A DNA stretch of 64,000 nucleotides from Muribaculaceae bacterium (GTDB lineage: Bacteria; Bacteroidota; Bacteroidia; Bacteroidales; Muribaculaceae): the NCBI GenBank assembly GCA_022509165.1, contig JAFLTT010000009.1:1-64000 (forward strand), read 5' to 3'. The number at the start of each line of letters is the position of its first letter. The stretch's first letter is position 1. Positions 49,526-58,449 of this stretch are shown here, in pieces. The notes beneath the pieces were generated by a model that searched no databases, was not told the DNA's origin, and saw only the letters and a program-made list of their open reading frames with translations. The position numbers were made by a program, and so were the translations under genes.

Positions 49526-51445
49526 ATGAAAGAAACTCTTGCTGTCACGGCTCTTAAAGAACAGATGCGTCTTCTTCAGATGGAATATGAAGAGGAAAAG
49601 GAGTTATTTACAAAAATCTCAGAGCAATTCGGTATAGAGAAACTTAAGGCCCGTGGAAATGCATGGTGTGGAATAAAAGTTGGACGTATATATTATAATT
49701 CACTGAATCAGAGAGTAGTGGAAATATTCCGCAATTCTGATGAGGTAGATGATGACCATAATTTTGAACATGGACGTCCTATCTTATTCTTTACCTTGAG
49801 TACAGGTTTTAATTCCGGTTTTATACCTCAATTTCAGGGTGAAGTGAGTTTTGTAGATGAAGACAGAATGGTGGTCGTTATTCCTGAAGATGTGGATTTA
49901 TCAGAGATTTCCATATCACGAAATGCCGGAGTAATGCTTTCATTTGATGAAACAAGTTATCGGGCCATGTTTGAGGCACTTAAGAGCACCATAGAGGCAA
50001 AAGGAAGATTAGGCGAACTTCGAGATATCATATATTCTCCTGATAAGTTTCATGAGTGGTCGCTTCCCTTCATGCGGTTTCCCTATCTCAACAAAGATCA
50101 GGAGAAAGCGGTGAATAAGGTGCTGGCAGCAAAAGACGTGGCAATAGTACACGGTCCTCCGGGCACCGGTAAGACCACAACCTTAGTGGAGGCGATATAC
50201 GAAACTTTAAGGCGGGAACCTCAGGTATTAGTATGTGCACAAAGCAACATGGCGGTAGACTGGATTTCTGAGAAACTGGTAGACCGTGGAGTGAATGTGG
50301 TGAGAATCGGTAACCCCTCTCGGGTGAATGACAAGATGTTGTCTTTCACATACGAACGCCGTTTTGAGAGTCATCCGGATTATCCTGATCTTTGGGGACT
50401 CAGGAAGAGTATCAGGCAATTACATAAAGATAGGGTCCGCACCGATTCCTGGCACCAGAAAATGGATCGGCTTAAAAGCAAAGCCACGGAACTTGAGATA
50501 AGAATCAAGAATAATATTTTCAGCAGTGCCAATGTGATAGCATCTACCTTGGTAGGGAGTGCATCTATGGTGCTGGAAGGAATGAAATTTCCGTCACTTT
50601 TTATCGACGAAACTGCACAGGCTCTTCAAGCAGCCACATGGATACCAATCCGGAAGGCCGGACGTGTGATTTTAGCCGGCGATCATTGTCAATTGCCACC
50701 TGTCGTGAAGTCGTATGCTGCACTTAAAGAAGGTCTGGGAAAGTCGCTTATGGAAACCATTGTAGCTAAACATCCGGAAGCCGTGAAACTTCTAACAACA
50801 CAATACCGGATGCATGCCGAGATCATGAATTTCTCAAGTAAATGGTTCTATAATGATTCCATGAAAGCCGCAAGTGAGGTGAGCCACCGGTCAATTCTGG
50901 ATTTTGATACTCCCATTGAATGGATAGACACTGCCATCCCTAATGATAACACTGACTTGACATTGGAATCGGATAATGCCTTTCAAGAAATTTTCACCGG
51001 CAATTTTGGTAAAGTTAATAAGGATGAGGCATTACTCACACTCTCTGTCCTTCAGAATTATGTGGAAAGTATCGGCATTCACCGCATTTTAGATGAAAGA
51101 ATAGATTTTGGAATTATTTCCCCATATAGGGCTCAGGTGCAATACCTTAGGCAACTGATAAGAACCACACCTTTCTTCAAGCAAATAAGAAAGTTGATAT
51201 CTGTGAATACTGTGGATGGATTTCAGGGTCAGGAAAGAGATGTGATCCTTATTTCCATGGTAAGGAGCAACCGGGAGGGGCAGATAGGCTTTCTCAGAGA
51301 ACTAAGACGCATGAATGTGGCCATGACTCGGGCCAGGATGAAACTTATCATTATAGGTAATGCGTCCACACTCTCTGCTCATCCCTTTTATCGCAACCTG
51401 CATCGATACGTCCGTTCTTTACATAATGATACCGCTGAGGATTGA
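49526..51445 (+). CDS. SF1 AAA helicase, IGHMBP2/DNA2-like
   Basis: VHGPPGTGKTTTLVEAI, SLFIDETAQALQAATWIP, LAGDHCQLPP, VDGFQGQERDVILISMVRSN; likely ATG at 49526 (MKETLAV). Confidence 0.92.
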   Translation: MKETLAVTALKEQMRLLQMEYEEEKELFTKISEQFGIEKLKARGNAWCGIKVGRIYYNSLNQRVVEIFRNSDEVDDDHNFEHGRPILFFTLSTGFNSGFIPQFQGEVSFVDEDRMVVVIPEDVDLSEISISRNAGVMLSFDETSYRAMFEALKSTIEAKGRLGELRDIIYSPDKFHEWSLPFMRFPYLNKDQEKAVNKVLAAKDVAIVHGPPGTGKTTTLVEAIYETLRREPQVLVCAQSNMAVDWISEKLVDRGVNVVRIGNPSRVNDKMLSFTYERRFESHPDYPDLWGLRKSIRQLHKDRVRTDSWHQKMDRLKSKATELEIRIKNNIFSSANVIASTLVGSASMVLEGMKFPSLFIDETAQALQAATWIPIRKAGRVILAGDHCQLPPVVKSYAALKEGLGKSLMETIVAKHPEAVKLLTTQYRMHAEIMNFSSKWFYNDSMKAASEVSHRSILDFDTPIEWIDTAIPNDNTDLTLESDNAFQEIFTGNFGKVNKDEALLTLSVLQNYVESIGIHRILDERIDFGIISPYRAQVQYLRQLIRTTPFFKQIRKLISVNTVDGFQGQERDVILISMVRSNREGQIGFLRELRRMNVAMTRARMKLIIIGNASTLSAHPFYRNLHRYVRSLHNDTAED

Positions 51446-51522
51446 GTTTGTAGTTATTCAGGCATCTTTCTAACGGGGTTTTTGTTATAAATATATAGTT
51501 ATATAACTAAGTTGTTATTGTT

Positions 51523-51951
51523 ATGAAAAAACTTCCCCCTATAGAAAAAATATACGAAGCCTGGACTGCTTTAGCCGACAATCGTGTGAAGATGAACGAC
51601 GGCTATGCTGATGTGAGTTCATCAGATGGTGAGAAATCCTACATAGTAAAATTCCAGGGAGATACCTATTCCTCCGATGATAATGCTACCTATTGGCAGG
51701 GTTATCCCGGATATCCGGTGATAGCGGTACTGATGCTTCAGGGTAAACTTCCTTATGATGCCGAAGAGGCAGCTTTGTGGAAAAACATAAATTGGACGGC
51801 CCTTAATAAGAAATACCGCAATAATTATGCAAAAGCTGTAGAAGAAGTAGGTGAAGAACGAGGCATCGACCTGACCAAATCTTCAGAAGCAGCCAACCGG
51901 GTAATGGACACTCTATCCGGTTTACCTATTCAAATCAAAAGAAAAATTTAG
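51523..51951 (+). CDS. Hypothetical protein (142 aa)
   Basis: Intact ORF downstream of helicase; no motif recognised. Confidence 0.65.
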   Translation: MKKLPPIEKIYEAWTALADNRVKMNDGYADVSSSDGEKSYIVKFQGDTYSSDDNATYWQGYPGYPVIAVLMLQGKLPYDAEEAALWKNINWTALNKKYRNNYAKAVEEVGEERGIDLTKSSEAANRVMDTLSGLPIQIKRKI

Positions 51952-51983
51952 TCCGTCTCCTCTCTTGACAATAGATGATAAAT

Positions 51984-52026
51984 TAGGTTTGCAAATTTAC
52001 GATTAAATCGTAAATTTGCAAACCTA
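51984..52026. repeat. 43-nt near-perfect palindrome (21-bp arms, 1-nt centre)
   Basis: TAGGTTTGCAAATTTACGATT-A-AATCGTAAATTTGCAAACCTA; TAAATTTG boxes on both strands. Confidence 0.92.
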
Positions 52027-52124
52027 TCTTTATTCCACTGATTCACTGAATCTTACAACCCTCTCAAAACTGTAAATCTCTTTCAGAGTAGTCAGTTTTA
52101 TTTATACAATAAAACCTTATTATA

Positions 52125-52273
52125 TCATTCAAGTATTACAACATTCAAGTCACATTTATCCTTCTGGAAATATTCTTTCCAACGTGCGTTACGAGGACTA
52201 AAAAATTCGGGCACTCATCAGAATGTTCCCGATTTTGTGCTATAAGCAGAGCTTTTTTGATATTCAATGAATT
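52125..52273 (-). pseudogene. Frameshifted C-terminal gene remnant, function uncertain
   Basis: Minus-strand NSLNIKKALLIAQNREHSDECPNF / FFSPRNARWKEYFQKDKCDLNVVILE* across one frame change; no start codon. Confidence 0.4.
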
Positions 52274-52446
52274 GTATTATATTGCATTCAATTGTAATTA
52301 AATCATATATTTCTAATTTTGGCATCCGACCATTCATGGAAGATAACAACAGTTTCAGAGAAGAAATATCGTAAGCAGTTTTTCTTTACAATTTTTATTC
52401 AGATGGAAAACTTAATTAATTTTGGAAATGTATATTTACATAGTAT

Positions 52447-53388
52447 ATGGTAAAGAAATTTGAGATAAGAAATAGCACTGCGGAATTCCTGATCTTTCAG
52501 ATTGAGGGGAAAGAAAACGGTGTGCAGGTAATATATAAGGATGAAACCATTTGGTGTACACAAAAAGCCATGGCTGAACTTTTTGATGTTGGTATCCCTG
52601 CCATTAGCAAACATTTGAAGAATATTTTTGATAGCAGAGAGTTGAAAGACACTTCAGTTGTTTCCAAAATGGAAATAACTGCCAGTGATGGGAAAATATA
52701 CAATACATCTTTTTACAATCTTGATGCTATTATCAGTGTGGGATATAGAGTAAATAGCGTGAAAGCTACTCAATTCCGGCAATGGTGCACTTATGTGATT
52801 CGTCAATTTGCCATAAGAGGATATGTCATTGATAAAAAAAGAATGGAAAATGGCTCTTTCATAGGTGAGGATTATTTCGAACATCTTTTGGCAGAGATCC
52901 GTGAAATACGGTTAAGTGAAAGGCGTTTTTATCAGAAACTAACGGATATTTATGCCACTTCCATAGATTATAATAATGATGCACCCACCACGCGACTTTT
53001 TTTCAAGAAAATGCAGAATAAGATGCATTATGCCGTTCATGGTCACACAGCTGCTGAATTAATAGTTGAAAGGGCTGACTCTGAAAAAGAACACATGGGA
53101 TTAACAACATGGGAAAATGCACCTAACGGAAAAATCCTAAAGCCAGATGTAAGTATTGCGAAAAATTACTTGAAAGAAAACGAATTGCAAGATATGGGGC
53201 GCCTTGTCAACGGTGTCTTGGATATTGCCGAAAGAATGGCTCAGCGGCATATCCCTATGACTATGGAAGACTGGGCCAAACGTATTGATATAATACTTGA
53301 GGCAGGAGGGGATAAAGTGCTTGATGATGCCGGGAAAATTACGGCTGAATATGCTTCCTTCATAACCCAGCCGATAAAGATACAATGA
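52447..53388 (+). CDS. RhuM-family (virulence protein/KilA-N-like) protein
   Basis: VIYKDETIWCTQKAMAELFDVGIPAISKHLKNIFDSRELKDTSVVSKMEITASDGKIYNTSFYNLDAIISVGYRVNS. Confidence 0.9.
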   Translation: MVKKFEIRNSTAEFLIFQIEGKENGVQVIYKDETIWCTQKAMAELFDVGIPAISKHLKNIFDSRELKDTSVVSKMEITASDGKIYNTSFYNLDAIISVGYRVNSVKATQFRQWCTYVIRQFAIRGYVIDKKRMENGSFIGEDYFEHLLAEIREIRLSERRFYQKLTDIYATSIDYNNDAPTTRLFFKKMQNKMHYAVHGHTAAELIVERADSEKEHMGLTTWENAPNGKILKPDVSIAKNYLKENELQDMGRLVNGVLDIAERMAQRHIPMTMEDWAKRIDIILEAGGDKVLDDAGKITAEYASFITQPIKIQ

Positions 53389-53672
53389 AAGCAGAACTTC
53401 GGCAAAGGATGTATGAAGATGTGTCGGCCAAGAATGTTCTTATCAATAAATATTTGAAGAAGATTGCAGAGAAAGCGGAAATCAGTAAAACTTTGTCTAT
53501 GCACATCAGCCGACATTCATTTGCATATATTGCTCAGAAATCTGGGGCACAATCTTCAGCCATAAAGAACATATTAGGCCATAGCAATCTTTCCACGACG
53601 GGAAGATACATGGGCAGTTTCGACACCTCTAAGACTGACGAAACATTGCAAATGTCTCTTTTCAAAACCTGA
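53385..53672 (+). pseudogene. C-terminal fragment of tyrosine recombinase
   Basis: MHISRHSFAYIAQKSGAQSSAIKNILGHSNLSTTGRYMGSF: HxxR, GHS and Tyr motifs present; N-terminal domain and first catalytic Arg absent. Confidence 0.82.
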
Positions 53673-53855
53673 AGACAAGACTCCTATTTCAAAGGAGGCA
53701 CAAATTATAGAAATGCTGAAGGAACTATCCCCGGAATAAATAGCCTCCATAATGAATTCCATCAATAAATAACCTTTAAAGGCAAAAGAAAGACTATGAT
53801 AATTAAAAAATTGAAACAATGTTTAACAAGACTTTTTCTAATTTAACTCTAAAAT

Positions 53856-53887
53856 TTTGTTAAAAGCAATAAATAAATTTAATTTTG
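53856..53887 (+). promoter_or_regulatory. Bacteroidetes-type promoter upstream of the TIGR04255-like gene
   Basis: TTTG ending at 53859, 20-nt spacer, TAATTTTG at 53880-53887. Confidence 0.65.
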
Positions 53888-53913
53888 TGCAGTAATTACT
53901 AATAAAGTCGACT

Positions 53914-54645
53914 ATGACCATAAAACGGATAACACCATGTCCAATATTGGAAGCTACTATTCAAATTAATTGTACTTTCAATGTTGAACAAGATGTCCTT
54001 GTCGGGGTAATCTACTCATTGCTAGGGGGAAATATTCCCCCAAATAACAATAATATAAGTGTAGAGCCGTTACCTATTCTTAACCTCCCTGATGAAATAC
54101 GACGTAATGACCCAAATCTAAGGGACAAACCCTGGTTTAAAATCAATTATAATGGTTTTTTTATTTTAATAGGTATATACGGAGTTTCACTAGGACTGAA
54201 TCCTCCATATAATGGATGGGAAAGTTTTAAGGATTTCTCAGTAATGGTTTTTCATAAACTTCAAGAAAACGTAATTAAGGAGATTTCTGCCATTACTCTT
54301 AGATATTTAGATTTTTTTAAAGAAATCAATATTTTTGAGCATATTAATTGTTCTCTAATATTAAACGAGAAACCAATTAACGGGATTCCAACTGTTATTC
54401 GAACAGAATTGCCTTATGGTAATTTTGTCAATGCTCTTCAAATAACTAACGGAGTTCATGTAAAAAATCTGGCTTTGGGACTTGATAAGGATGGTTCCCT
54501 GATTGAAATGAGTTTATTTACAAAAAAAGTCTCTATTGATAATTTTGAAAATATTATAGAAGAAGCACATACTCTACAGAAGGACTCTTTCTTTAAGCTA
54601 TTAACTAAAGACTTCTTAAATACATTTTCTGTTGATTATGAATAA
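53914..54645 (+). CDS. TIGR04255-family protein
   Basis: PCPILEATIQINCTFN...ITLRYLDFFKEINIFEHIN...LGLDKDGSLIEMSLFTKKV resembles TIGR04255 layout. Confidence 0.7.
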   Translation: MTIKRITPCPILEATIQINCTFNVEQDVLVGVIYSLLGGNIPPNNNNISVEPLPILNLPDEIRRNDPNLRDKPWFKINYNGFFILIGIYGVSLGLNPPYNGWESFKDFSVMVFHKLQENVIKEISAITLRYLDFFKEINIFEHINCSLILNEKPINGIPTVIRTELPYGNFVNALQITNGVHVKNLALGLDKDGSLIEMSLFTKKVSIDNFENIIEEAHTLQKDSFFKLLTKDFLNTFSVDYE

Positions 54646-54979
54646 AAACTATATTTCTTTAAATCTCTTTTTAACGGCATCATTAGTGTTGGATGGTTGC
54701 ACTCTTTCAACATTTAAAAATTATGCGGAAACGGGTGAAGATAAGAAGGAATATTCGTTAAATAAAATGTCGAGAATAAGTCAAAATCAAATCGAAGGAC
54801 AAATTGCATATTCTCAACTTACAGCTATTCAGGATAATTTGCAAATTACCACCAATGTCCCAAGAGATAGCGATTTAGAAGTTTTAAGATCAGTCATTGA
54901 AAAAATACAGATGAGTAAACCCCTATCTCCGGAGTTTGCAGAAGTTATAGAAGAAAATTTTTGGGATTTACTTAGCTAA
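54638..54979 (+). CDS. Hypothetical small protein in TIGR04255 cluster
   Basis: ATG at 54638 overlaps upstream stop by 8 nt; hydrophobic N-terminus with LVLDGC. Confidence 0.65.
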   Translation: MNKNYISLNLFLTASLVLDGCTLSTFKNYAETGEDKKEYSLNKMSRISQNQIEGQIAYSQLTAIQDNLQITTNVPRDSDLEVLRSVIEKIQMSKPLSPEFAEVIEENFWDLLS

Positions 54980-54981
54980 TA

Positions 54982-55587
54982 ATGGATTTATTAGAAGATA
55001 TTAATCTGTATTTGCCCAAATATCTTTCAGCAGATAATTTGGAAGAATTAAAAAAACAACTTCGAGCATGGGGTGAAGGACATGATCCAGGTGAATTTTT
55101 TACAACAAAGTTAAAAAAAGAACCATTTTTATTTCAAGGGGATAGTACCAATGCTTTAATTGGATATTTCCCAGATCCTAAAATACAAGAAGGCAAAGTT
55201 CTACTCTTGTCCAATACTTGTGATATGGATCCGACCAATAAACGTTTGAACCCAAGTAGGGTAATGTATGCACCTATCTTGAACCTGGATAAATATATTG
55301 AATCATTAAAGAAAAATGATGTATCAGAGGAAAAGATAAATAACCATATTCAAGATTTAAAATCTCAAACTATATCTCAAATTTTCTATTTACCTACATA
55401 TCATATATGGGGATATGATAGTATGGTACTTTTCGATAGAGCCATAAGTATCCATTTGAATAGTGACAATGTAAGGACTATGGTTGATACAAGACACTTT
55501 ACCTTAAGTAACTTTGGCTTTTACCTTTTAGTTTTAAAATTGTCTTATCATTTCTCAAGAATCCAAGAGAGAGTAGATAGAGATTAG
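54982..55587 (+). CDS. Hypothetical protein in TIGR04255 cluster
   Basis: Starts 2 nt after upstream stop; NALIGYFPDPKIQEGKVLLLSNTCDMDPTNKR...SQIFYLP. Confidence 0.7.
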   Translation: MDLLEDINLYLPKYLSADNLEELKKQLRAWGEGHDPGEFFTTKLKKEPFLFQGDSTNALIGYFPDPKIQEGKVLLLSNTCDMDPTNKRLNPSRVMYAPILNLDKYIESLKKNDVSEEKINNHIQDLKSQTISQIFYLPTYHIWGYDSMVLFDRAISIHLNSDNVRTMVDTRHFTLSNFGFYLLVLKLSYHFSRIQERVDRD

Positions 55588-55603
55588 TTAACACAATTAG
55601 ATT

Positions 55604-55972
55604 ATGAACGATAAAGAAACTCCTGAAAATTAGTTTAGATTTAGGAGAAGATCTGAGTGTTTTTATTGATCCGGAAGAAATAGAGGAATTAAGAAACCCT
55701 AAGATTGATAAGATTAAACTTTGGTATCCGGGAATGAACGATATCTATATTTCCCGATGGAAACAGTTGAATGACCTGTTCAGAGATTATTATCCGGGAG
55801 AAAAGGACAGAATGATTTCCAGTGAAAAATCTAAGTTTGCTACCAAAGATCTTCGAGCTAAAATAAAGAATTAGCTGATACGGTAAAATGGTCCAATCCT
55901 AACCAAGCAATATTGAAGGAATTGGAAAATCAAAGGAAGTTAATAAGTGAAATTGAAAATCAGCTCCAATAG
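55604..55972 (+). pseudogene. Frameshifted hypothetical gene (two frame changes)
   Basis: MNDKET / LKISLDLGEDLSVFIDPEEIEELRNPKIDKIKLWYPGMNDIYISRWKQLNDLFRDYYPGEKDRMISSEKSKFATKDLRAKIKN / ELADTVKWSNPNQAILKELENQRKLISEIENQLQ* continue across +1 shifts. Confidence 0.65.
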
Positions 55973-55988
55973 GATATGTGGGATTTTT

Positions 55989-56384
55989 ATGGAAACAGAT
56001 TTTATTTCTCCATCCATAGAAAAACTATCGGAAAAATTTCCGGATTTCTTTACAAAATTTCCAATTGGTTATTGGACGGATGAATTTGCTTTGAGCGAAC
56101 GGCATTTGTCATTACTTGATTTTGCATATAAACTAAAGGAATATATTGATTATCCTACTAAAAAACACAAGGAGTTATTCAATACTGATGTAAATGTCAA
56201 GACTCCCTTCCTTAAATTAAAAATAGGAGATGATTACCTATCAATAGAAAAATTTTGGGCTCCTCAAATCTTGAATTCTATTTTGGAAGACATTGAAAAG
56301 TTATTTGAGGAACTTTCTCCATCATACGGGATAGATATCGACATCTGGAAATATCCCCAATCCGAAATTCAAAAAAACAGATAA
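55989..56384 (+). CDS. Hypothetical protein
   Basis: ORF; ATG at 55989 more likely than the listed GTG at 55947, which overlaps the upstream pseudogene. Confidence 0.5.
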   Translation: METDFISPSIEKLSEKFPDFFTKFPIGYWTDEFALSERHLSLLDFAYKLKEYIDYPTKKHKELFNTDVNVKTPFLKLKIGDDYLSIEKFWAPQILNSILEDIEKLFEELSPSYGIDIDIWKYPQSEIQKNR

Positions 56385-56392
56385 AGCTATAT

Positions 56393-56701
56393 ATGCGAGA
56401 CAATATTAAAGTCAAGGGTGAGAAATCACAGGCATATATTGTCGGTAATCTTGTGGAAATTCTAAAGTGGCCCGGTGCCAAAGAAGATAATGTAACTACT
56501 GATTCCGCTGAATTCATATTTAGATTCTTGAAGATATTCGATCTGTATGAAGAGAGGATTGACGAAATAGACGAAAGTTTTGCAACAGCAGAAAAAGATA
56601 AGACTGGTAAACCTATAGATGGTTCCTCTTATAATAGAAGAAGAAATGAAGTTTTCCAACGGTGCCGTGTCCTAAAAAATTCTTATGATAAACTTATTTG
56701 A
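56393..56701 (+). CDS. Hypothetical protein (102 aa)
   Basis: Intact ORF 8 nt after the previous one; no motif recognised. Confidence 0.55.
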   Translation: MRDNIKVKGEKSQAYIVGNLVEILKWPGAKEDNVTTDSAEFIFRFLKIFDLYEERIDEIDESFATAEKDKTGKPIDGSSYNRRRNEVFQRCRVLKNSYDKLI

Positions 56702-56828
56702 AAAATTTGTATTTTCTTTGGCTCCTTATATTTAACTGCAACTTACTTTCTTAACGTGTGTTTTTGTAGGTGTGAAAATCGTTCCAAAAACACATACTAT
56801 ACTCTTAAAGCAGATTTTTGCCTCATAA

Positions 56829-56877
56829 TACCTTTGCATCGCAGCTTTGGAAAGAACCAAAACCCAAGGTTGCGATG
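56829..56877 (+). promoter_or_regulatory. TACCTTTG -7 box followed by leader hairpin
   Basis: TACCTTTG (56829-56836); CATCGCAGCTTTGG / CCAAGGTTGCGATG dyad ending 4 nt before ATG 56882. Confidence 0.65.
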
Positions 56878-56881
56878 TATT

Positions 56882-57202
56882 ATGTTTAAAAGTCACAATT
56901 TAAATTCAAATCAGCCGGGAGTCACCACAATGGTGATGATCCCACAAGAGGAGTGGCTCAACCTCCATGAAAAGCTCGACAATATTGTCGAGTTAGTGAC
57001 TAACCGTAATGCCTCCGATAAAGATTCGGAATGGATTGAATCCGACAAGGCTCGTAAAATGCTGGGAATCTCTCCCAAGACATGGCAGAACTATCGAGAC
57101 AGACGGGATATCCCATTCGCCCAAATCGGCAGGAAAATTTATGTCAAACGTGGTGACTTGGAAACTTTCATGGAATCTCATTATATTGATAAACATAAGT
57201 GA
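56882..57202 (+). CDS. Helix-turn-helix (excisionase/MerR-like) DNA-binding protein
   Basis: WIESDKARKMLGISPKTWQNYRDRRDIPFAQIGRKIYVKRGDLETFMESH. Confidence 0.85.
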   Translation: MFKSHNLNSNQPGVTTMVMIPQEEWLNLHEKLDNIVELVTNRNASDKDSEWIESDKARKMLGISPKTWQNYRDRRDIPFAQIGRKIYVKRGDLETFMESHYIDKHK

Positions 57203-58449
57203 TGGAGAGGATTGAAAGTATAAGTCCGATTGAGGAAAATAATAAGGCCTCAATAATAATGGATGAAATCCCTTTCATCAGAATAGGCACCACTTATTAT
57301 AAAGTGGCTTCTCAACCTCAGCCTGATGGCACTACTGTCATTAAACGGCTGAAATGGGATCTCCAAGCTATCAAGTTTGATTATGGGAAACAGTATCCTC
57401 GGAAAATTCCTTGCTTTAATGGATTTTGTACCGTACCCCTTCATAAGGGCTACAAGAGGGAGATAAAAGGCTTCTACAATCTTTACGAACCTATATCCCA
57501 TAAACCCCAAGAGGGTGATTGGGATAAGGTTTCAATATTGATTTCCCATATTTTCGGTGATCAATATGAACTTGGACTTGATTATCTTCATATACTTTAT
57601 CTTTATCCAATTCAAAAATTACCTATTCTTCTATTGGTATCAGAAGAAAGGAACACCGGTAAGACCACATTCCTTAATTTCTTGAAACTTTTATTTGAGG
57701 ATAATGCCACTTTCAATACTAATGATGATTTCAGGAGCAAGTTCAATTCCGACTGGACTGCTAAGCTCCTTATTCTGATAGATGAAGTACTGCTAAATCG
57801 AAGGGAAGATTCAGAAAGGTTAAAGAACTTAAGTACAGCCAAAAGCTATAAGGCGGAGGCTAAAGGTAAGGACAGGGATGAAATCGGATTTTTCGCAAAA
57901 TTCGTTATGTGTTCCAATAATGAAAGGACACCTGTATTGATTGATCCGGGCGAGATAAGATATTGGGTAAGGAAGATTGAACCACTTGAAAACGATGAAA
58001 CTGATTTTCTCAATCAGTTGAAAAATCAGATACCGGCTTTCTTATACCATCTGGATCACCGTAAACTTTCCACTTGCAAAGAGAGCCGAATGTGGTTTCA
58101 TCCCAAGAAAATTTACACTCCATCCTTGACACGGATTATCCGTTCCAATAAAAATAAGGTGGAAGTTGAACTTATAGAACTACTCCGGGATATAATGATT
58201 TCAACGGATTCCGAAAGTATAAGCTATTGTCTAAACGACATCACACAGATGTTTTATTACTCGGATTTCAAGACTGACAAATCAGATGTCCGGAGAGTGG
58301 TTCAGGATATATGGAAATTGTCACCGGCACCCAATGCTCTTTCTTATAAGTGCTGGGAAAGGAATATAACCGACCCTCGAGGATATTCCTATACTAACAA
58401 GACCGGAAGATACTACACTTTCACAAAAACCTTCCTTGATACCCTCTAA
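57202..58449 (+). CDS. Primase-helicase family protein (P-loop, DUF5906-like) of mobilizable element
   Basis: ILLLVSEERNTGKTTFLNFLKLLF, TAKLLILIDEVLLNR, FVMCSNNERTPVLI. Confidence 0.82.
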   Translation: MERIESISPIEENNKASIIMDEIPFIRIGTTYYKVASQPQPDGTTVIKRLKWDLQAIKFDYGKQYPRKIPCFNGFCTVPLHKGYKREIKGFYNLYEPISHKPQEGDWDKVSILISHIFGDQYELGLDYLHILYLYPIQKLPILLLVSEERNTGKTTFLNFLKLLFEDNATFNTNDDFRSKFNSDWTAKLLILIDEVLLNRREDSERLKNLSTAKSYKAEAKGKDRDEIGFFAKFVMCSNNERTPVLIDPGEIRYWVRKIEPLENDETDFLNQLKNQIPAFLYHLDHRKLSTCKESRMWFHPKKIYTPSLTRIIRSNKNKVEVELIELLRDIMISTDSESISYCLNDITQMFYYSDFKTDKSDVRRVVQDIWKLSPAPNALSYKCWERNITDPRGYSYTNKTGRYYTFTKTFLDTL

